The position numbers and the translations under genes are program-made. DNA of 64,000 nucleotides from Caulobacter sp. RHG1 (GTDB taxonomy: Bacteria > Pseudomonadota > Alphaproteobacteria > Caulobacterales > Caulobacteraceae). The stretch's first letter is position 1, and each line of letters starts with the position of its first letter. The DNA lies in assembly GCF_013181195.1 (NCBI RefSeq), contig NZ_SMZP01000010.1, positions 1-64,000 on the forward strand, in the 5' to 3' direction. The notes under the pieces were generated by a model that was given only the letters and a program-made list of their open reading frames with translations, did no database searches and was not told the origin of the DNA. Shown piece after piece: positions 51,721 to 60,903 of this stretch.

Positions 51721-53188
51721 GCCGAGCGATGTCGCGCTTGAGGCGGGCGCGCCGGCCCCACGGCCGCCAGGCGTCGTCAGGCGCGATGGCGTCGCCCAGG
51801 CTCCAGTCGGCGATGAACTTCTCCACCCCGCTCAGCTTGCGGGTCGGCACCGGCTGAAGCCGACGCGGCGGCCCGCCCTTGACGTCCAGAGCGTTGATCG
51901 CCGCGCCCAGGCCGCCTTCGCGCTCCATCGTCGCCAGCACGTCGCCGGCCGAGCGGCCCACGAAGTGACCGACCAGCCGTCCCAGGAACGAGCTGATCGT
52001 CTCACGCTCGAAGTCGGAATGGCCCTCCAGCGCCAGGTCGCACTCGCTGTCCAGGCCGATCGAGCGATTGTTGAGATTGGCCGAACCGATCCGCAGCACC
52101 GTGTCGTCGATGATCGTGACCTTGGAGTGGACGATGATCGGCGCGCCCTTGGGCGTGTGGGCGCTGAAGGCCGAGAAACGCTTGTGGACGTCCACGCTGC
52201 GCAGGCGATTGATCGCCGCCGTGCGGGCGCTGTCCATGGTCATCTGGTCGAAATAGCTGGGGCTGCGCGCCGGGCCGATGGTGACGATCTCCGGCCCGTC
52301 CGGCTCGACCAGCCGCTCGGCCAGGGCCTCGACGATGATCGGCGAGGTCAGGTACTGGTTCTCCAGATAGATCAGCCGCTTGGCGCGCTTGATCGACGCC
52401 AGGTGCAGCAGCAGGCTCTCGATGATCTCGGGCCTGCCCTGCCAGGCGGCGGCGGTGCGGGCCACTGCGATCGGGGTGCGACGCAGGTCGGGGACAAGAC
52501 CCTCGGGCCAAGGCGTCTCCTCGGGGCGTTCCGGACGCTCGATGTGTTCGCCGCCAGAGGTGCGCCAGCGGTCGATGAAGAGATCCGCCATCGCCTCGCC
52601 CGCCTTGCCGTCGACCAGCATCGCCACCTCGTGCCGGGGCGGATAGTGGCGACCCGTGGGCAGGCGGCGCAGCGGATTGTTGTCCAGGTGGCGCTGGTCG
52701 TCCCAGCGATCGACGCCGATGTCGCCGCCGCTGATCAGGGCGCTGACGCCGTCGACGATCACCGCCTTCTGGTGATGGCAGGCGCTGGCCGGCAGGGTGG
52801 CGTCCAGGCGGTACTTGACCCGCGAGCCGGCGAAGAAGGCGGCGCCGCGATGCGGGCCGAACAACTGGGCGGCGGCGATCGGGAACGGCATGTCCCAGGT
52901 CAGCACTCGCACGTCCAGCGCCGGGTTCAGCGCCGCCTGGCGTCGCAGGATTAGGCCGATACGGTCCGCGTGGGTCGGGTCCCGGCTCTTGCGCACCCGG
53001 TCGGGATCCAGCCGCGTCAGAGGATCGAACACCCAGGCCAGGATCCAGATCGACTTCCGCGCCGACAGGATCAGCGGCTTGAGCGCGTCGAACGTCTCGT
53101 CGTTGTCGATGAACAGGGCCGTGCGATCGGACGGCTCGACCCGCCAGCAATTATAGCCCGGTTGGAAGACGGAAGACCGCTGATCCAT
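51677..53188 (-). CDS. Phospholipase D-family protein (cardiolipin synthase-like)
   Basis: The 503-residue product has two HKD-type motifs: HHQKAVIVDG and HSKVTIIDD, each followed by GGDIGVD- or GSANLNNRS-like segments. The layout fits phosphatidyltransferases such as cardiolipin synthase or phospholipase D. No membrane segments are evident at the N-terminus. It is convergent with the EEP gene. Confidence 0.92.
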   Translation of the reverse strand: MDQRSSVFQPGYNCWRVEPSDRTALFIDNDETFDALKPLILSARKSIWILAWVFDPLTRLDPDRVRKSRDPTHADRIGLILRRQAALNPALDVRVLTWDMPFPIAAAQLFGPHRGAAFFAGSRVKYRLDATLPASACHHQKAVIVDGVSALISGGDIGVDRWDDQRHLDNNPLRRLPTGRHYPPRHEVAMLVDGKAGEAMADLFIDRWRTSGGEHIERPERPEETPWPEGLVPDLRRTPIAVARTAAAWQGRPEIIESLLLHLASIKRAKRLIYLENQYLTSPIIVEALAERLVEPDGPEIVTIGPARSPSYFDQMTMDSARTAAINRLRSVDVHKRFSAFSAHTPKGAPIIVHSKVTIIDDTVLRIGSANLNNRSIGLDSECDLALEGHSDFERETISSFLGRLVGHFVGRSAGDVLATMEREGGLGAAINALDVKGGPPRRLQPVPTRKLSGVEKFIADWSLGDAIAPDDAWRPWGRRARLKRDIARLTEPPPLPPERLQE

Positions 53189-53249
53189 GTCGCCCCAAAC
53201 GCCCGCACACTCACGCCCGTGAGCTACAGGAACGCGCGGAACCGTTTAT

Positions 53250-53288
53250 GGCTCCGCTTGGCGATCCCGTCGCGTGAAAAGCGGAGCC
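53250..53288. terminator. Hairpin after the PII gene
   Basis: A perfect 10-base stem (GGCTCCGCTT / AAGCGGAGCC) with a 19-base loop lies just after the stop of the PII gene. It is a likely terminator for that minus-strand gene, though it lacks a T-tract. Confidence 0.45.
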
Positions 53289-53299
53289 TTAAGGGCGGT

Positions 53300-53644
53300 T
53301 CAGCCTGCGATGGCCGCCGCGTCGCGTTCGCCGGTGCGGATGCGCAGGGCCTGTTCAAGGTCCATGACGAACACCTTGCCGTCGCCGATCTTGCCGGTGT
53401 TGGCGGTGCGCTGCAGGGCCTCGACGACAGGCTCCAACACGTCGGTGGGCACGGCGATCTCCAGCTTGACCTTGGGCAGCAGCTTCACCTCGTACTCGGC
53501 GCCGCGATAGACCTCGGTCTTGCCCTTCTGGCGGCCATAGCCGCGCACCTCGGTGACGGTCAGGCCCGACGCGCCGGCCTCGGTGACGGCCTCGAGCACC
53601 GCATCCAGACGGCTGGGCTTAATCACGGCGACGATCATCTTCAT
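53300..53644 (-). CDS. PII-family nitrogen regulatory protein
   Basis: The 114-residue product begins MKMIVAVIKPSRLDAVLEAV and has the T-loop with the uridylylation site (GRQKGKTEVYRGAEYEVKLLPKVKLE, Tyr in EVYRGAEY) and DGKVFVMDLEQALRIRTGERD. These are GlnB/GlnK signatures; the sequence does not distinguish GlnB from GlnK. No amtB gene is adjacent. Confidence 0.95.
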   Translation of the reverse strand: MKMIVAVIKPSRLDAVLEAVTEAGASGLTVTEVRGYGRQKGKTEVYRGAEYEVKLLPKVKLEIAVPTDVLEPVVEALQRTANTGKIGDGKVFVMDLEQALRIRTGERDAAAIAG

Positions 53645-53661
53645 GGCGCGGCTCCCGCCCA

Positions 53662-53698
53662 GAGCATTTTCCGATCCGAAGGGATCGGCGAGATGCTC
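53662..53698. repeat. Palindromic element upstream of the PII gene
   Basis: Outer arms GAGCAT/ATGCTC enclose CCGATCC and GGATCGG around the loop GAAG. It lies between the methyltransferase gene and the PII gene. It could be a terminator of the former or a dispersed palindromic repeat related to the element at 60848-60891. Confidence 0.45.
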
Positions 53699-53768
53699 CA
53701 GCTTTTTGATCTCGAAACGGTTGTTACGACTCCAAGCTAGGCGTCCGCGCGCTTCGCTCCAAGCCCGA

Positions 53769-54560
53769 TCAGCCCTCGCAACCGCTCGGCGCCTGATGAA
53801 CAGGCGCCGAATGTCCGTCGGTGTGGCGCACGGGTGTCGGTCCCGCCGGGCTGGGCAGCAGCACGCCCGGCGCGAAGACCCGCGCGCGCGCGCGATGGCC
53901 GCGCGGCTTGACCGCGAAGGTCTGCTTGATGGCCTCCATCAGGATCACCCCGGCGAAGCGCGGCCAGAGGCGGGCGCCGACCTGCTCGAAACCCTCCGCC
54001 CACGGCGCCATGGCGTTCATCGGCGGCACGTACAGCGCCCGGGTCCAGCCGGCCGGTTCCAGCTCGGCCTCGCGGATCAGGCTCTCCAGCTGGCTGCGAC
54101 TGTAGGGCCGACCGTGACCGAACGGCGTGCGCTCCGCCCCGGTCCAGACGCCGTCGCGCGACGAGACCGCCACGATCAGGCGCCCCGTGGGCGCCATCAC
54201 GCGGCCGATCTCGGCCAGCAAGGCGGCGGGATCGTCGGCTTCTTCGAGGGCATGGACGGCCAGCACCCGGTCGAACATCGCATTGGGCAGCGGCAACGAG
54301 GTCTCTTCCACCAGGCAAGCCTGGTTGCGGTGGCCATGCGGCCAGACCTCGACGCCCTGCTGGGCCGGCATGGCGGCGACAACGCGGCGGGCATTGGTGC
54401 GGGCCTTGTCGAGAAACGGCGTGGCATAGCCAACGCCCAGCACGTCGAGGTCGCGGGTGTCGCCCCAGGCCTCGTCCACCTTGCGCGTCAGCATCGTCCG
54501 CGCCGCGCGCCCCAGAGGGGCGGCGTAGAACGCGCGCAGGTCCAGCACGTCGCGGCGCAT
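53769..54560 (-). CDS. SAM-dependent methyltransferase
   Basis: The 263-residue product has a class I fold (DVLGVGYATPFLDKA as motif I, FDRVLAVHALEEADDPAALLAEIGRVMAPTGRLIVAV as motif IV). The C-terminal part is Pro-rich and basic (KPRGHRARARVFAPGVLLPSPAGPTPV). The substrate is unknown. It is divergent from gloB across 67 bases. Confidence 0.85.
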   Translation of the reverse strand: MRRDVLDLRAFYAAPLGRAARTMLTRKVDEAWGDTRDLDVLGVGYATPFLDKARTNARRVVAAMPAQQGVEVWPHGHRNQACLVEETSLPLPNAMFDRVLAVHALEEADDPAALLAEIGRVMAPTGRLIVAVSSRDGVWTGAERTPFGHGRPYSRSQLESLIREAELEPAGWTRALYVPPMNAMAPWAEGFEQVGARLWPRFAGVILMEAIKQTFAVKPRGHRARARVFAPGVLLPSPAGPTPVRHTDGHSAPVHQAPSGCEG

Positions 54561-54627
54561 TGAGTCTCCTGGTAGGCAGGGCCATCTTTGTAGGCGCGCC
54601 AGGGCCGGCGCGATAGAGCAAGCGCCG

Positions 54628-55377
54628 ATGACCCTTACCGTTCACCAGTTTCCCTGCCTGTCCGACAACTACGGCTTTCTGATCCGCGACGAGGCCAGCG
54701 GCCAGGTCGCCACGATCGACACGCCCGACGCCCAGGCGATCCTCGCCGAGCTGGACACCCTGGGCTGGTCGCTGGACCTGATCCTCAACACCCACTGGCA
54801 CCCCGACCACGCCGGCGGCAACGAGGCCTTGAAGGCCGCCACCGGCGCGATCATCGCCGGACCGTCCGAGGTGACCCGCATCGCGCCGCTGGATCGCGTG
54901 GTGCGCGACGGCGACGTCGTCATGCTGGGCGAGACCCGGTTCGACGTGATCGACAGCGGCGGTCATACCTTGGGCCATGTCGCCTATCACGACGCCGCAG
55001 ACGCCCTCGCCTTCGTCGGCGACACCCTGTTCGCGCTCGGCTGTGGCCGGCTGTTCGAAGGTACGGCCGAGCAGATGTGGGACTCGCTCTCGCGCCTGAC
55101 CGCCCTGCCCGACGCCACCACGATCTATTGCGCCCACGAGTACACCGCCTCGAACGCCCGCTTCGCCCTGTCGGTCGACGACGATCCGGCGCTGAAGGCC
55201 CGCGCCGACGGCGTCTTCGCCGCCCGCGAGCGCGGCGAGGCGACCGTGCCGACCACCCTGGCCGTGGAGAAGGCCACCAACCCGTTCCTGCGCGCGCCTC
55301 TGCTGCGCCCGGACGCCGCTTCGCCCGCTCAGGCCTTCGCCGAGATCCGGGCCGCCAAGGACAGCTTCAAGGGATGA
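54628..55377 (+). CDS. gloB: Hydroxyacylglutathione hydrolase (glyoxalase II)
   Basis: The 249-residue metallo-beta-lactamase-fold enzyme has the metal motif THWHPDHAGG and later DSGGHTLGHVAY, CGRLFEGTAEQMWDSL and YCAHEYTASNARFAL. It hydrolyses S-lactoylglutathione. It overlaps the next gene by 4 bases. Confidence 0.96.
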   Translation: MTLTVHQFPCLSDNYGFLIRDEASGQVATIDTPDAQAILAELDTLGWSLDLILNTHWHPDHAGGNEALKAATGAIIAGPSEVTRIAPLDRVVRDGDVVMLGETRFDVIDSGGHTLGHVAYHDAADALAFVGDTLFALGCGRLFEGTAEQMWDSLSRLTALPDATTIYCAHEYTASNARFALSVDDDPALKARADGVFAARERGEATVPTTLAVEKATNPFLRAPLLRPDAASPAQAFAEIRAAKDSFKG

Positions 55378-55844
55378 CCATGCCCCCTCTTTCTGCGACC
55401 GCGCTTTCCGGCGACCTGGGCGCCAAGGAAATCATTCGGATGCTGGAGATGGCGCCGCATCCCGAGGGCGGCTGGTATCGCCGGACCTTCGAGGATGCTC
55501 CGGGCCCGGATGGACGCGCCCTGTCGACCTGCATCTATTATCTGCTGGAGGCCGAACAGATGTCGGCCTGGCATCGGGTCGACGCCGTCGAGACCTGGCA
55601 CTGGTATGCGGGCGCGCCGATCTCGATCAGTCTGTCGCCGCCGGATGGCCAGGGGATCACCGCCCATGTGCTGGGTCCGGACCTTCGCGCCGGCTGCCGA
55701 CCACAGGTGGTGGTGCCGACTTTGTGGTGGCAGACCGCGGTCAGCCTGGGCGCCTGGACCCTGGTCGGCTGCACCGTCGCTCCCGGATTCCGATTCGAAG
55801 GTTTCGAGCTGGCGGCGCCCGACTGGAGACCCTCAAGCCTCTGA
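55374..55844 (+). CDS. DUF985 cupin-fold protein
   Basis: The 156-residue product shows DUF985 motifs HPEGGWYRRTFED, STCIYYLLEAEQMSAWHRVDAVETWHWYAGAPI and PTLWWQTAVSLGAWTLVGCTVAPGF. Its activity is unknown. It is coupled to gloB by a 4-base overlap. A second in-frame ATG is two codons downstream. Confidence 0.92.
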   Translation: MTMPPLSATALSGDLGAKEIIRMLEMAPHPEGGWYRRTFEDAPGPDGRALSTCIYYLLEAEQMSAWHRVDAVETWHWYAGAPISISLSPPDGQGITAHVLGPDLRAGCRPQVVVPTLWWQTAVSLGAWTLVGCTVAPGFRFEGFELAAPDWRPSSL

Positions 55845-56031
55845 AATGGCGCCGGAATTTTACATTCCACAACCCTCGGCTGGATTATGGTGGCCTCGGC
55901 CCGCGTCAGTTCGTCGCAGCGGCTCAATAAGGGTACCCATAGTGAGCAACTTGGTCGCATGGCGTCGGTATCTGCACCGTGCAATCCTTTTCACGTCGCG
56001 GTGAAATGCCGGCCAGGGGAACCGAGTACGA

Positions 56032-56472
56032 ATGTCTGAAGAGTACGCCAATGCTCGCTCAGCGAGCCGCTACGCGACCGATTATATCCTGCGCTGGGTC
56101 GAGATCGCCAACGAGGTTCACGGATCCGATCTACTCTACGCCCTGGTCTTCACCACCCTCTGGGCTGGCAACTGCTCGCACATCCGCGGCGGCCTCTATG
56201 CTGACCTCGATGACATTCCCCCGGACCACGAGCGTCGCCCGCTAACCGTGCGCCAGGTCGCGGACTCGCTGGGCCTGCCCTATGAGACCGTGCGTCGCCG
56301 CTTCGTCGAGATGCTGGAGCGCGGCATGGCCCAGCGCGTCGGCCGCGAGGGCTTCATCGTGCCCGCCTCGGCCCTGGCCAAGCCGGAGGTCGTGCACGGC
56401 CTGCGCCGCTCGCACATCAGCCTGACGCGCTTCCTGAAGGAACTGAAGACGATCGGCGTCGAGGCCGCCTAA
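56032..56472 (+). CDS. Hypothetical protein with a helix-turn-helix unit
   Basis: The 146-residue product contains RPLTVRQVADSLGLPYETVRRRFVEMLERGMAQRVGREGFIVPASALA, a winged helix-turn-helix. The N-terminal half (YILRWVEIANEVHGSDLLYALVFTTLWAGNCSHI) is mainly helical. Its end overlaps the end of the LacI-type gene by 4 bases. Its regulon is unknown. Confidence 0.78.
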   Translation: MSEEYANARSASRYATDYILRWVEIANEVHGSDLLYALVFTTLWAGNCSHIRGGLYADLDDIPPDHERRPLTVRQVADSLGLPYETVRRRFVEMLERGMAQRVGREGFIVPASALAKPEVVHGLRRSHISLTRFLKELKTIGVEAA

Positions 56473-57506
56473 CGGCTGCTTTCGCGCACAACCAGCTGGA
56501 CCGGCGCGCACGCGCCGGGCGCATCCTCGCCGGCCATGCGCCGGAACAGCAGATCGATCATCGTGCGCGCGCCGACTTCCAGGTCCTTGCGCACGCTGGT
56601 CAGCGGCAGCACGCCGTGCCGGGCGAGCACGCTGTCGTCGAAGCCGACCACCGCCACGTCCCCAGGCACGCTGCGGCCAGCCTCGGCCAACGCGCGCACC
56701 GCGGCGAGCGCGATCAGGTCGGACCGAGCGAAGACGGCGTCGAAGGCGATGTCGCGGGCCAGGAACGCCGCCATCGCCGCATGGGCTGCTTCGGCGGCAT
56801 GCGGCGCGGCGACGACCAGGGCCGGGTCGAGCGAAAGACCCGCCTCGGCCAATCCTTTCTGATAGCCGGCGAAACGCTGAACCGCCTCGGGCGTGTCGGT
56901 TGCGCCCAGGAAGACGATGCGGCGCCGGCCAGTGGCCGCCAGGTGCGCCACGGCCAGCCGCCCCCCCTCGGCATTGTCGCCGCCCACCGCGCAATAGTGC
57001 TGGTCGGGCTGAGGCGCCGCCCACACCACCATCGGTCGATAGGTCCCAGCGACACTGTTGAGCGCCTCGTGCTGAGCGCTGCGACCGATCACCACCAGGC
57101 CGTCGGCGCGGTGCGACTGGATGATCCGCTCCAGCCAGCCGACTTCCGTGACCACCACCTTGTTCAGCAGCACCGAATAGTTTCGCAAGGTGATCTCGTC
57201 GGCCAGGCGTCCGACCATCTCCAGCAGGAAAGGATCGGCGATCAGCTGCCCGGTCTCGTCGGCCAGGGGGATGACCACGCCGATGGTGTCGGTCTTGCGC
57301 AGACGTAAGGAGCGCGCCGACTGGTTGACGACATAGCCATGGGTCTGGGCGATCTCGACGATCTGGTCGCGCAGGGTCTTGGGGATCAGCGGATTGCCCG
57401 CCAGGGCCCGCGAGACGGTCGAAATCGACACCCCCGCCATCCGCGCGATGTCGGCCATCTTCAGGCGACCGCGTTCCGGCGCCTCGGAGAGGTCGGGACT
57501 GTCCAT
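56469..57506 (-). CDS. LacI-family transcriptional regulator
   Basis: The product from the chosen ATG is 345 residues. The helix-turn-helix with hinge is MADIARMAGVSISTVSRALAGNPLIPKTLRDQIVEIAQTHGYVVNQSARSLR, followed by a sugar-binding periplasmic-like domain with AVVGFDDSVLARHGVLPLTSV. Two further in-frame starts upstream (57545, 57590) cannot be excluded. No metabolic operon is adjacent, so its target is not visible. Confidence 0.9.
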   Translation of the reverse strand: MDSPDLSEAPERGRLKMADIARMAGVSISTVSRALAGNPLIPKTLRDQIVEIAQTHGYVVNQSARSLRLRKTDTIGVVIPLADETGQLIADPFLLEMVGRLADEITLRNYSVLLNKVVVTEVGWLERIIQSHRADGLVVIGRSAQHEALNSVAGTYRPMVVWAAPQPDQHYCAVGGDNAEGGRLAVAHLAATGRRRIVFLGATDTPEAVQRFAGYQKGLAEAGLSLDPALVVAAPHAAEAAHAAMAAFLARDIAFDAVFARSDLIALAAVRALAEAGRSVPGDVAVVGFDDSVLARHGVLPLTSVRKDLEVGARTMIDLLFRRMAGEDAPGACAPVQLVVRESSR

Positions 57507-57684
57507 GATATTACAATACAACCCTGAGAACGCACGAACAGCCATGTTGACGTCGCAGGATCGGCGGTAGAGCGCAGGTGACGGCGACAACGGGACCGGG
57601 AATAGCGAACAGCGCTATCCGAGGCCAATTAACGTCTCTTTAGACTTTATGGTTACGCTCGCGGCAGCCGTTCTTTTCCGCCGC

Positions 57685-58479
57685 TCAACGGTTCATGACC
57701 TTGAAGATCCGCTTTGAGGACGGGCGTCCCGCCAGGCCTTCGCCCGGCGCATAGGTGACCACCAGGGCCCCATCCTTCAGCTGGGCGCTGGGCTTGCCGC
57801 CTTCGGTCAGCATCACCCGCAGGATCCGCGACAGCAGAGCCCGGTCCTTGCGCGCGGCCCGCTCGAACGCTTCGGCCGCCAGGCTGGCGGCGTCGGCGAT
57901 CAGCACCGAAGTCTCGGGCCGAGCGTCCTGCAGGGTCTCGAACGGCACCTGGCGCTGAGCGGCGCGACTGGCCCGGACGCTGGCCTGGCCCATGCGCTGG
58001 TACAGCGCCACGGGCGACAGCATGACCGGAGGCTGGATCGATGCGGCCCGCCCCGTCAGCGCCGCGGCCATGCCCATCGGCGCTTCGTCGCCGTAGAGGA
58101 TCATGCCCCCCAGCTTGGTGATCCGCAGCACCGGCTCGCCCAGGTCGTTGCGGTAGATGACATCGCCGCGCGAGGCCGGCTGGCGCGACAGCACCCAGAC
58201 CTCGGCGCTGTTGTCGAACTTGATCAGGGGTCGCGAGGCGGCCTGGTCGAAGATGAACGCACCGCAGCTTTCGGAGACATAGCGGGCGACAGGCGGGGCC
58301 GGCACGCGACGAGCCTCGGCGGCGCCCTTGTGGCCGAGCAAGGCGTCGCGCAGCGAGTGCGGCAACTGCTGGGCGTTCGCATTGCCTGGCCACAAGGGCG
58401 CCGCCATGAGCATCAGAGCCGCGATGGCGAGGGCGGTGATCGCCCCAAACTCGCTCGACTCCGCCTTACAGAATTTCAT
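57685..58479 (-). CDS. DUF4908-type exported protein
   Basis: The product from the ATG at 58479 is 264 residues. It has a signal-type N-terminus (ITALAIAALMLMAAPLWPGNANAQ) and a soluble domain containing VSESCGAFIFDQAASRPLIKFDNSAEVWVL and LRITKLGGMILYGDEAPMGMAAA. The pattern fits my memory of the Caulobacter DUF4908 family; the function is unknown. Confidence 0.75.
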   Translation of the reverse strand: MKFCKAESSEFGAITALAIAALMLMAAPLWPGNANAQQLPHSLRDALLGHKGAAEARRVPAPPVARYVSESCGAFIFDQAASRPLIKFDNSAEVWVLSRQPASRGDVIYRNDLGEPVLRITKLGGMILYGDEAPMGMAAALTGRAASIQPPVMLSPVALYQRMGQASVRASRAAQRQVPFETLQDARPETSVLIADAASLAAEAFERAARKDRALLSRILRVMLTEGGKPSAQLKDGALVVTYAPGEGLAGRPSSKRIFKVMNR

Positions 58480-58612
58480 GCGATCCGTACTGCTCGCCGA
58501 CTGGGGCGAATCTTGGACGCCTGAACGTCCATCCCCCGAAGCGGGGCGCATGAGGCCAAAACGCCACAGCGGCCGTCAAGCCCGGCTTCGGAGGAAAAAC
58601 GCATTACGGCGG

Positions 58613-59335
58613 TTAGGCCATGTACTGGCCGCCGTTCAGGCTGAGCGTGGCGCCGGTCACGAAGCCCGCGCGCTCGCCGGCCAGGAACGAGACCATGTCG
58701 GCGATCTCCTCGCCCTTGCCCAGGCGACCGACGGGGATGCCGCCGATGATGCTGGCCAGGACGTTCTCCGGCACCGCCGCCACCATTTCGGTGTCGATAT
58801 AGCCAGGGCAGATCACATTGACCGTCACGCCTTTCTTGGCGTTCTCCAGGGCCAGGGCCTTGGTGAAGCCGATCAGGCCGGCCTTGGCCGCCGAATAGTT
58901 GGTCTGGCCCATCTGGCCCTTCTGGCCGTTGATCGAGCTGATGTTGACGATCCGGCCCCAGCCGCGATCGCGCATGCCCTCGATGACCGGACGGGTCATG
59001 TTGAAGGCGCTGTCCATGTTGACCCGGATCACGTCCGACCACTGCTCGTAGGTCATCTTGTGAAGCATGCCGTCGCGGGTGATGCCGGCGTTGTTGACCA
59101 GGATGTCGATGGGGCCCAGCTCGGCCTCGACCTTTTTCACGGCCGCCTGACAGTCTTCGAAGTGGCCGACATTGCCCTTCACGACCATCACGCCCAGCTC
59201 CTTGGCGCAGGCCGCGGCGGCTTCTTCGTTGCCGGAATAGCCCGCCGCCACCTTGTGGCCGTCGGCGATCAGCCGCTCGCAGATCGCCCGACCGATGCCG
59301 CGGGTGCCGCCGGTCACGAACGCAACTCTCGTCAT
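58613..59335 (-). CDS. phaB: Acetoacetyl-CoA reductase
   Basis: The 240-residue short-chain dehydrogenase has TGGTRGIGRA, NNAGITRDGMLHKM, the catalytic Ser-Tyr-Lys (NISSINGQKGQMGQTNYSAAKAG) and PGYIDTEMV. It reduces acetoacetyl-CoA with NADPH for polyhydroxybutyrate. It lies 94 bases downstream of phaA on the same strand. Confidence 0.96.
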   Translation of the reverse strand: MTRVAFVTGGTRGIGRAICERLIADGHKVAAGYSGNEEAAAACAKELGVMVVKGNVGHFEDCQAAVKKVEAELGPIDILVNNAGITRDGMLHKMTYEQWSDVIRVNMDSAFNMTRPVIEGMRDRGWGRIVNISSINGQKGQMGQTNYSAAKAGLIGFTKALALENAKKGVTVNVICPGYIDTEMVAAVPENVLASIIGGIPVGRLGKGEEIADMVSFLAGERAGFVTGATLSLNGGQYMA

Positions 59336-59429
59336 ATCTGTCTCCCGGATATTTTTATGGTTGCCGCGCGCCCCGAGGCAACAGGGCCTAGAGCGCGCGG
59401 TTACAGCTAAGGTTGCGTATCGAAAGGTG

Positions 59430-60605
59430 TCAGAGCGCCTCGACGCACAGGGCCACGCCCATGCCGCCGCCGACGCACAGCGTGGCCAGACCCTTCTTGC
59501 CGCCCGAGCGCTTCAGCTCGTGCACCAGGGTGGTCAGGATCCGCGCGCCCGAGGCGCCGATCGGGTGGCCGATGGCGATGGCGCCGCCATTGACATTGAC
59601 CTTGGCCGGATCGAGGCCCAGCTCGCGGACCACGCACAGCGACTGGGCGGCGAAGGCCTCGTTGCTCTCGACGAGGTCGAGGTCCGAAACGCTCCAGCCG
59701 GCCTTCTCCAGCGCCTTCTTCGAGGCCGGGATCGGGCCGGTGCCCATGATCTCGGGATCGACGCCCGCATTGGCCCACGAGGCGATCTTGGCCAGGGGCT
59801 TGAGGCCGCGCTTGGCGGCTTCGTCGGCGCTCATCAGCACCAGGGCGGCCGCGCCGTCATTCAGACCCGAGGCGTTGGCGGCGGTGACCGAGCCGTCCTT
59901 GGTGAAGGCCGGGCGCAGACCCGAAACGCTCTCCAGCGTCGCGCCGTGACGGATGTACTCGTCCTTGTCGACGATCGTGTCGCCCTTGCGGCCCTTGATG
60001 GTGACCGGAACGATCTCGTCGTCGAACTTGCCGGCCTTCTGGGCGGCTTCGGCCTTGTTCTGGCTGGCGACGGCGAAGGCGTCCTGGTCGGCGCGGGTGA
60101 TCTGCCAACGGCTGGCGATGTTCTCGGCCGTCTGGCCCATGTGATAGCCGTGGAAGGCGTCCCACAGGCCGTCCTTGATCATGGTGTCGACGAACGCCAG
60201 GTCGCCCATCTTCTGGCCGCCACGCAGGTTCTGGGCGTGCGGCGCCTGGCTCATGCTCTCCTGGCCGCCGGCCACGACGATGCTGGCCGAGCCGTCGGCG
60301 ATCTGCTGGGCGCCCAGGGCCACCGCGCGCAGACCCGAGCCGCACAGCTGGTTCAGGCTCCAGGCCGGGCTCTCGACCGGCACGCCGGCGCGGACGGCGG
60401 CCTGACGGGCGGGGCCCTGGCCGGCGCCAGCCTGCAGCACCTGGCCCAGGATCACCTCATCGACGTCGGCCGGCGTGATGCCGGCGCGCGACACGGCCGC
60501 CTCGATGGCGAGCTTGCCAAGCTCGGACGCGGGCAAGCTGGACAGCGCCCCATTGAACGAGCCGACCGGGGTGCGGGCGGCGGAGACGATGACGATGTCG
60601 CTCAT
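59430..60605 (-). CDS. phaA: Acetyl-CoA C-acetyltransferase (beta-ketothiolase)
   Basis: The product from the ATG at 60605 is 391 residues. The thiolase active sites are present: Cys in LNQLCGSGLRAVALG, His in GHPIGASGARIL and Cys in LATLCVGGGMGVALCVEAL. It condenses two acetyl-CoA to acetoacetyl-CoA for polyhydroxybutyrate. Longer in-frame starts lack the usual MSDIVIVSAARTP opening. Confidence 0.96.
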   Translation of the reverse strand: MSDIVIVSAARTPVGSFNGALSSLPASELGKLAIEAAVSRAGITPADVDEVILGQVLQAGAGQGPARQAAVRAGVPVESPAWSLNQLCGSGLRAVALGAQQIADGSASIVVAGGQESMSQAPHAQNLRGGQKMGDLAFVDTMIKDGLWDAFHGYHMGQTAENIASRWQITRADQDAFAVASQNKAEAAQKAGKFDDEIVPVTIKGRKGDTIVDKDEYIRHGATLESVSGLRPAFTKDGSVTAANASGLNDGAAALVLMSADEAAKRGLKPLAKIASWANAGVDPEIMGTGPIPASKKALEKAGWSVSDLDLVESNEAFAAQSLCVVRELGLDPAKVNVNGGAIAIGHPIGASGARILTTLVHELKRSGGKKGLATLCVGGGMGVALCVEAL

Positions 60606-60847
60606 GAGGAGAACTCCCGTGACGTTCTGATGTGACGCCGTCTGGTTCGCGGCGTCGCCTTCGCAGTGCAACGCCAGCCTTGCATGTCCGAACCGCGTTC
60701 GTCACGGCCACATTTTCACGGCTTGGCGACGCTTCCACGACATCACCCTACTGGCGTCATGGCTTTGCATTGGCGATAGTGCGGTGCGAAAAGCAGGCGG
60801 TCACCGCCCACTGGATCATCTTTGATGATCCAGGTTTTACTTAGAAC

Positions 60848-60891
60848 GCATTTTCTGACGACGAACCGGCGTCCACTTCGTCGGAAAATGC
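60848..60891. repeat. Dispersed palindromic element upstream of phaR
   Basis: The ends GCATTTTC and GAAAATGC enclose a region with CGACGAA, CCGG and TTCGTCG. The plan resembles the imperfect palindrome common in alphaproteobacterial intergenic DNA (GCATTTTC...GAAGTGGA...CCGGTTCG...GAAAATGC). It sits 12 bases before the phaR start codon, so it would be in its leader or promoter. Confidence 0.5.
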
Positions 60892-60903
60892 TTAGGGAAC
60901 GAA

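Noticed and set aside
53737..55137. A 466-codon minus-strand frame spanning the methyltransferase and gloB.
   Set aside because: It covers gloB in antisense and the methyltransferase out of frame; both real genes show clear family motifs.
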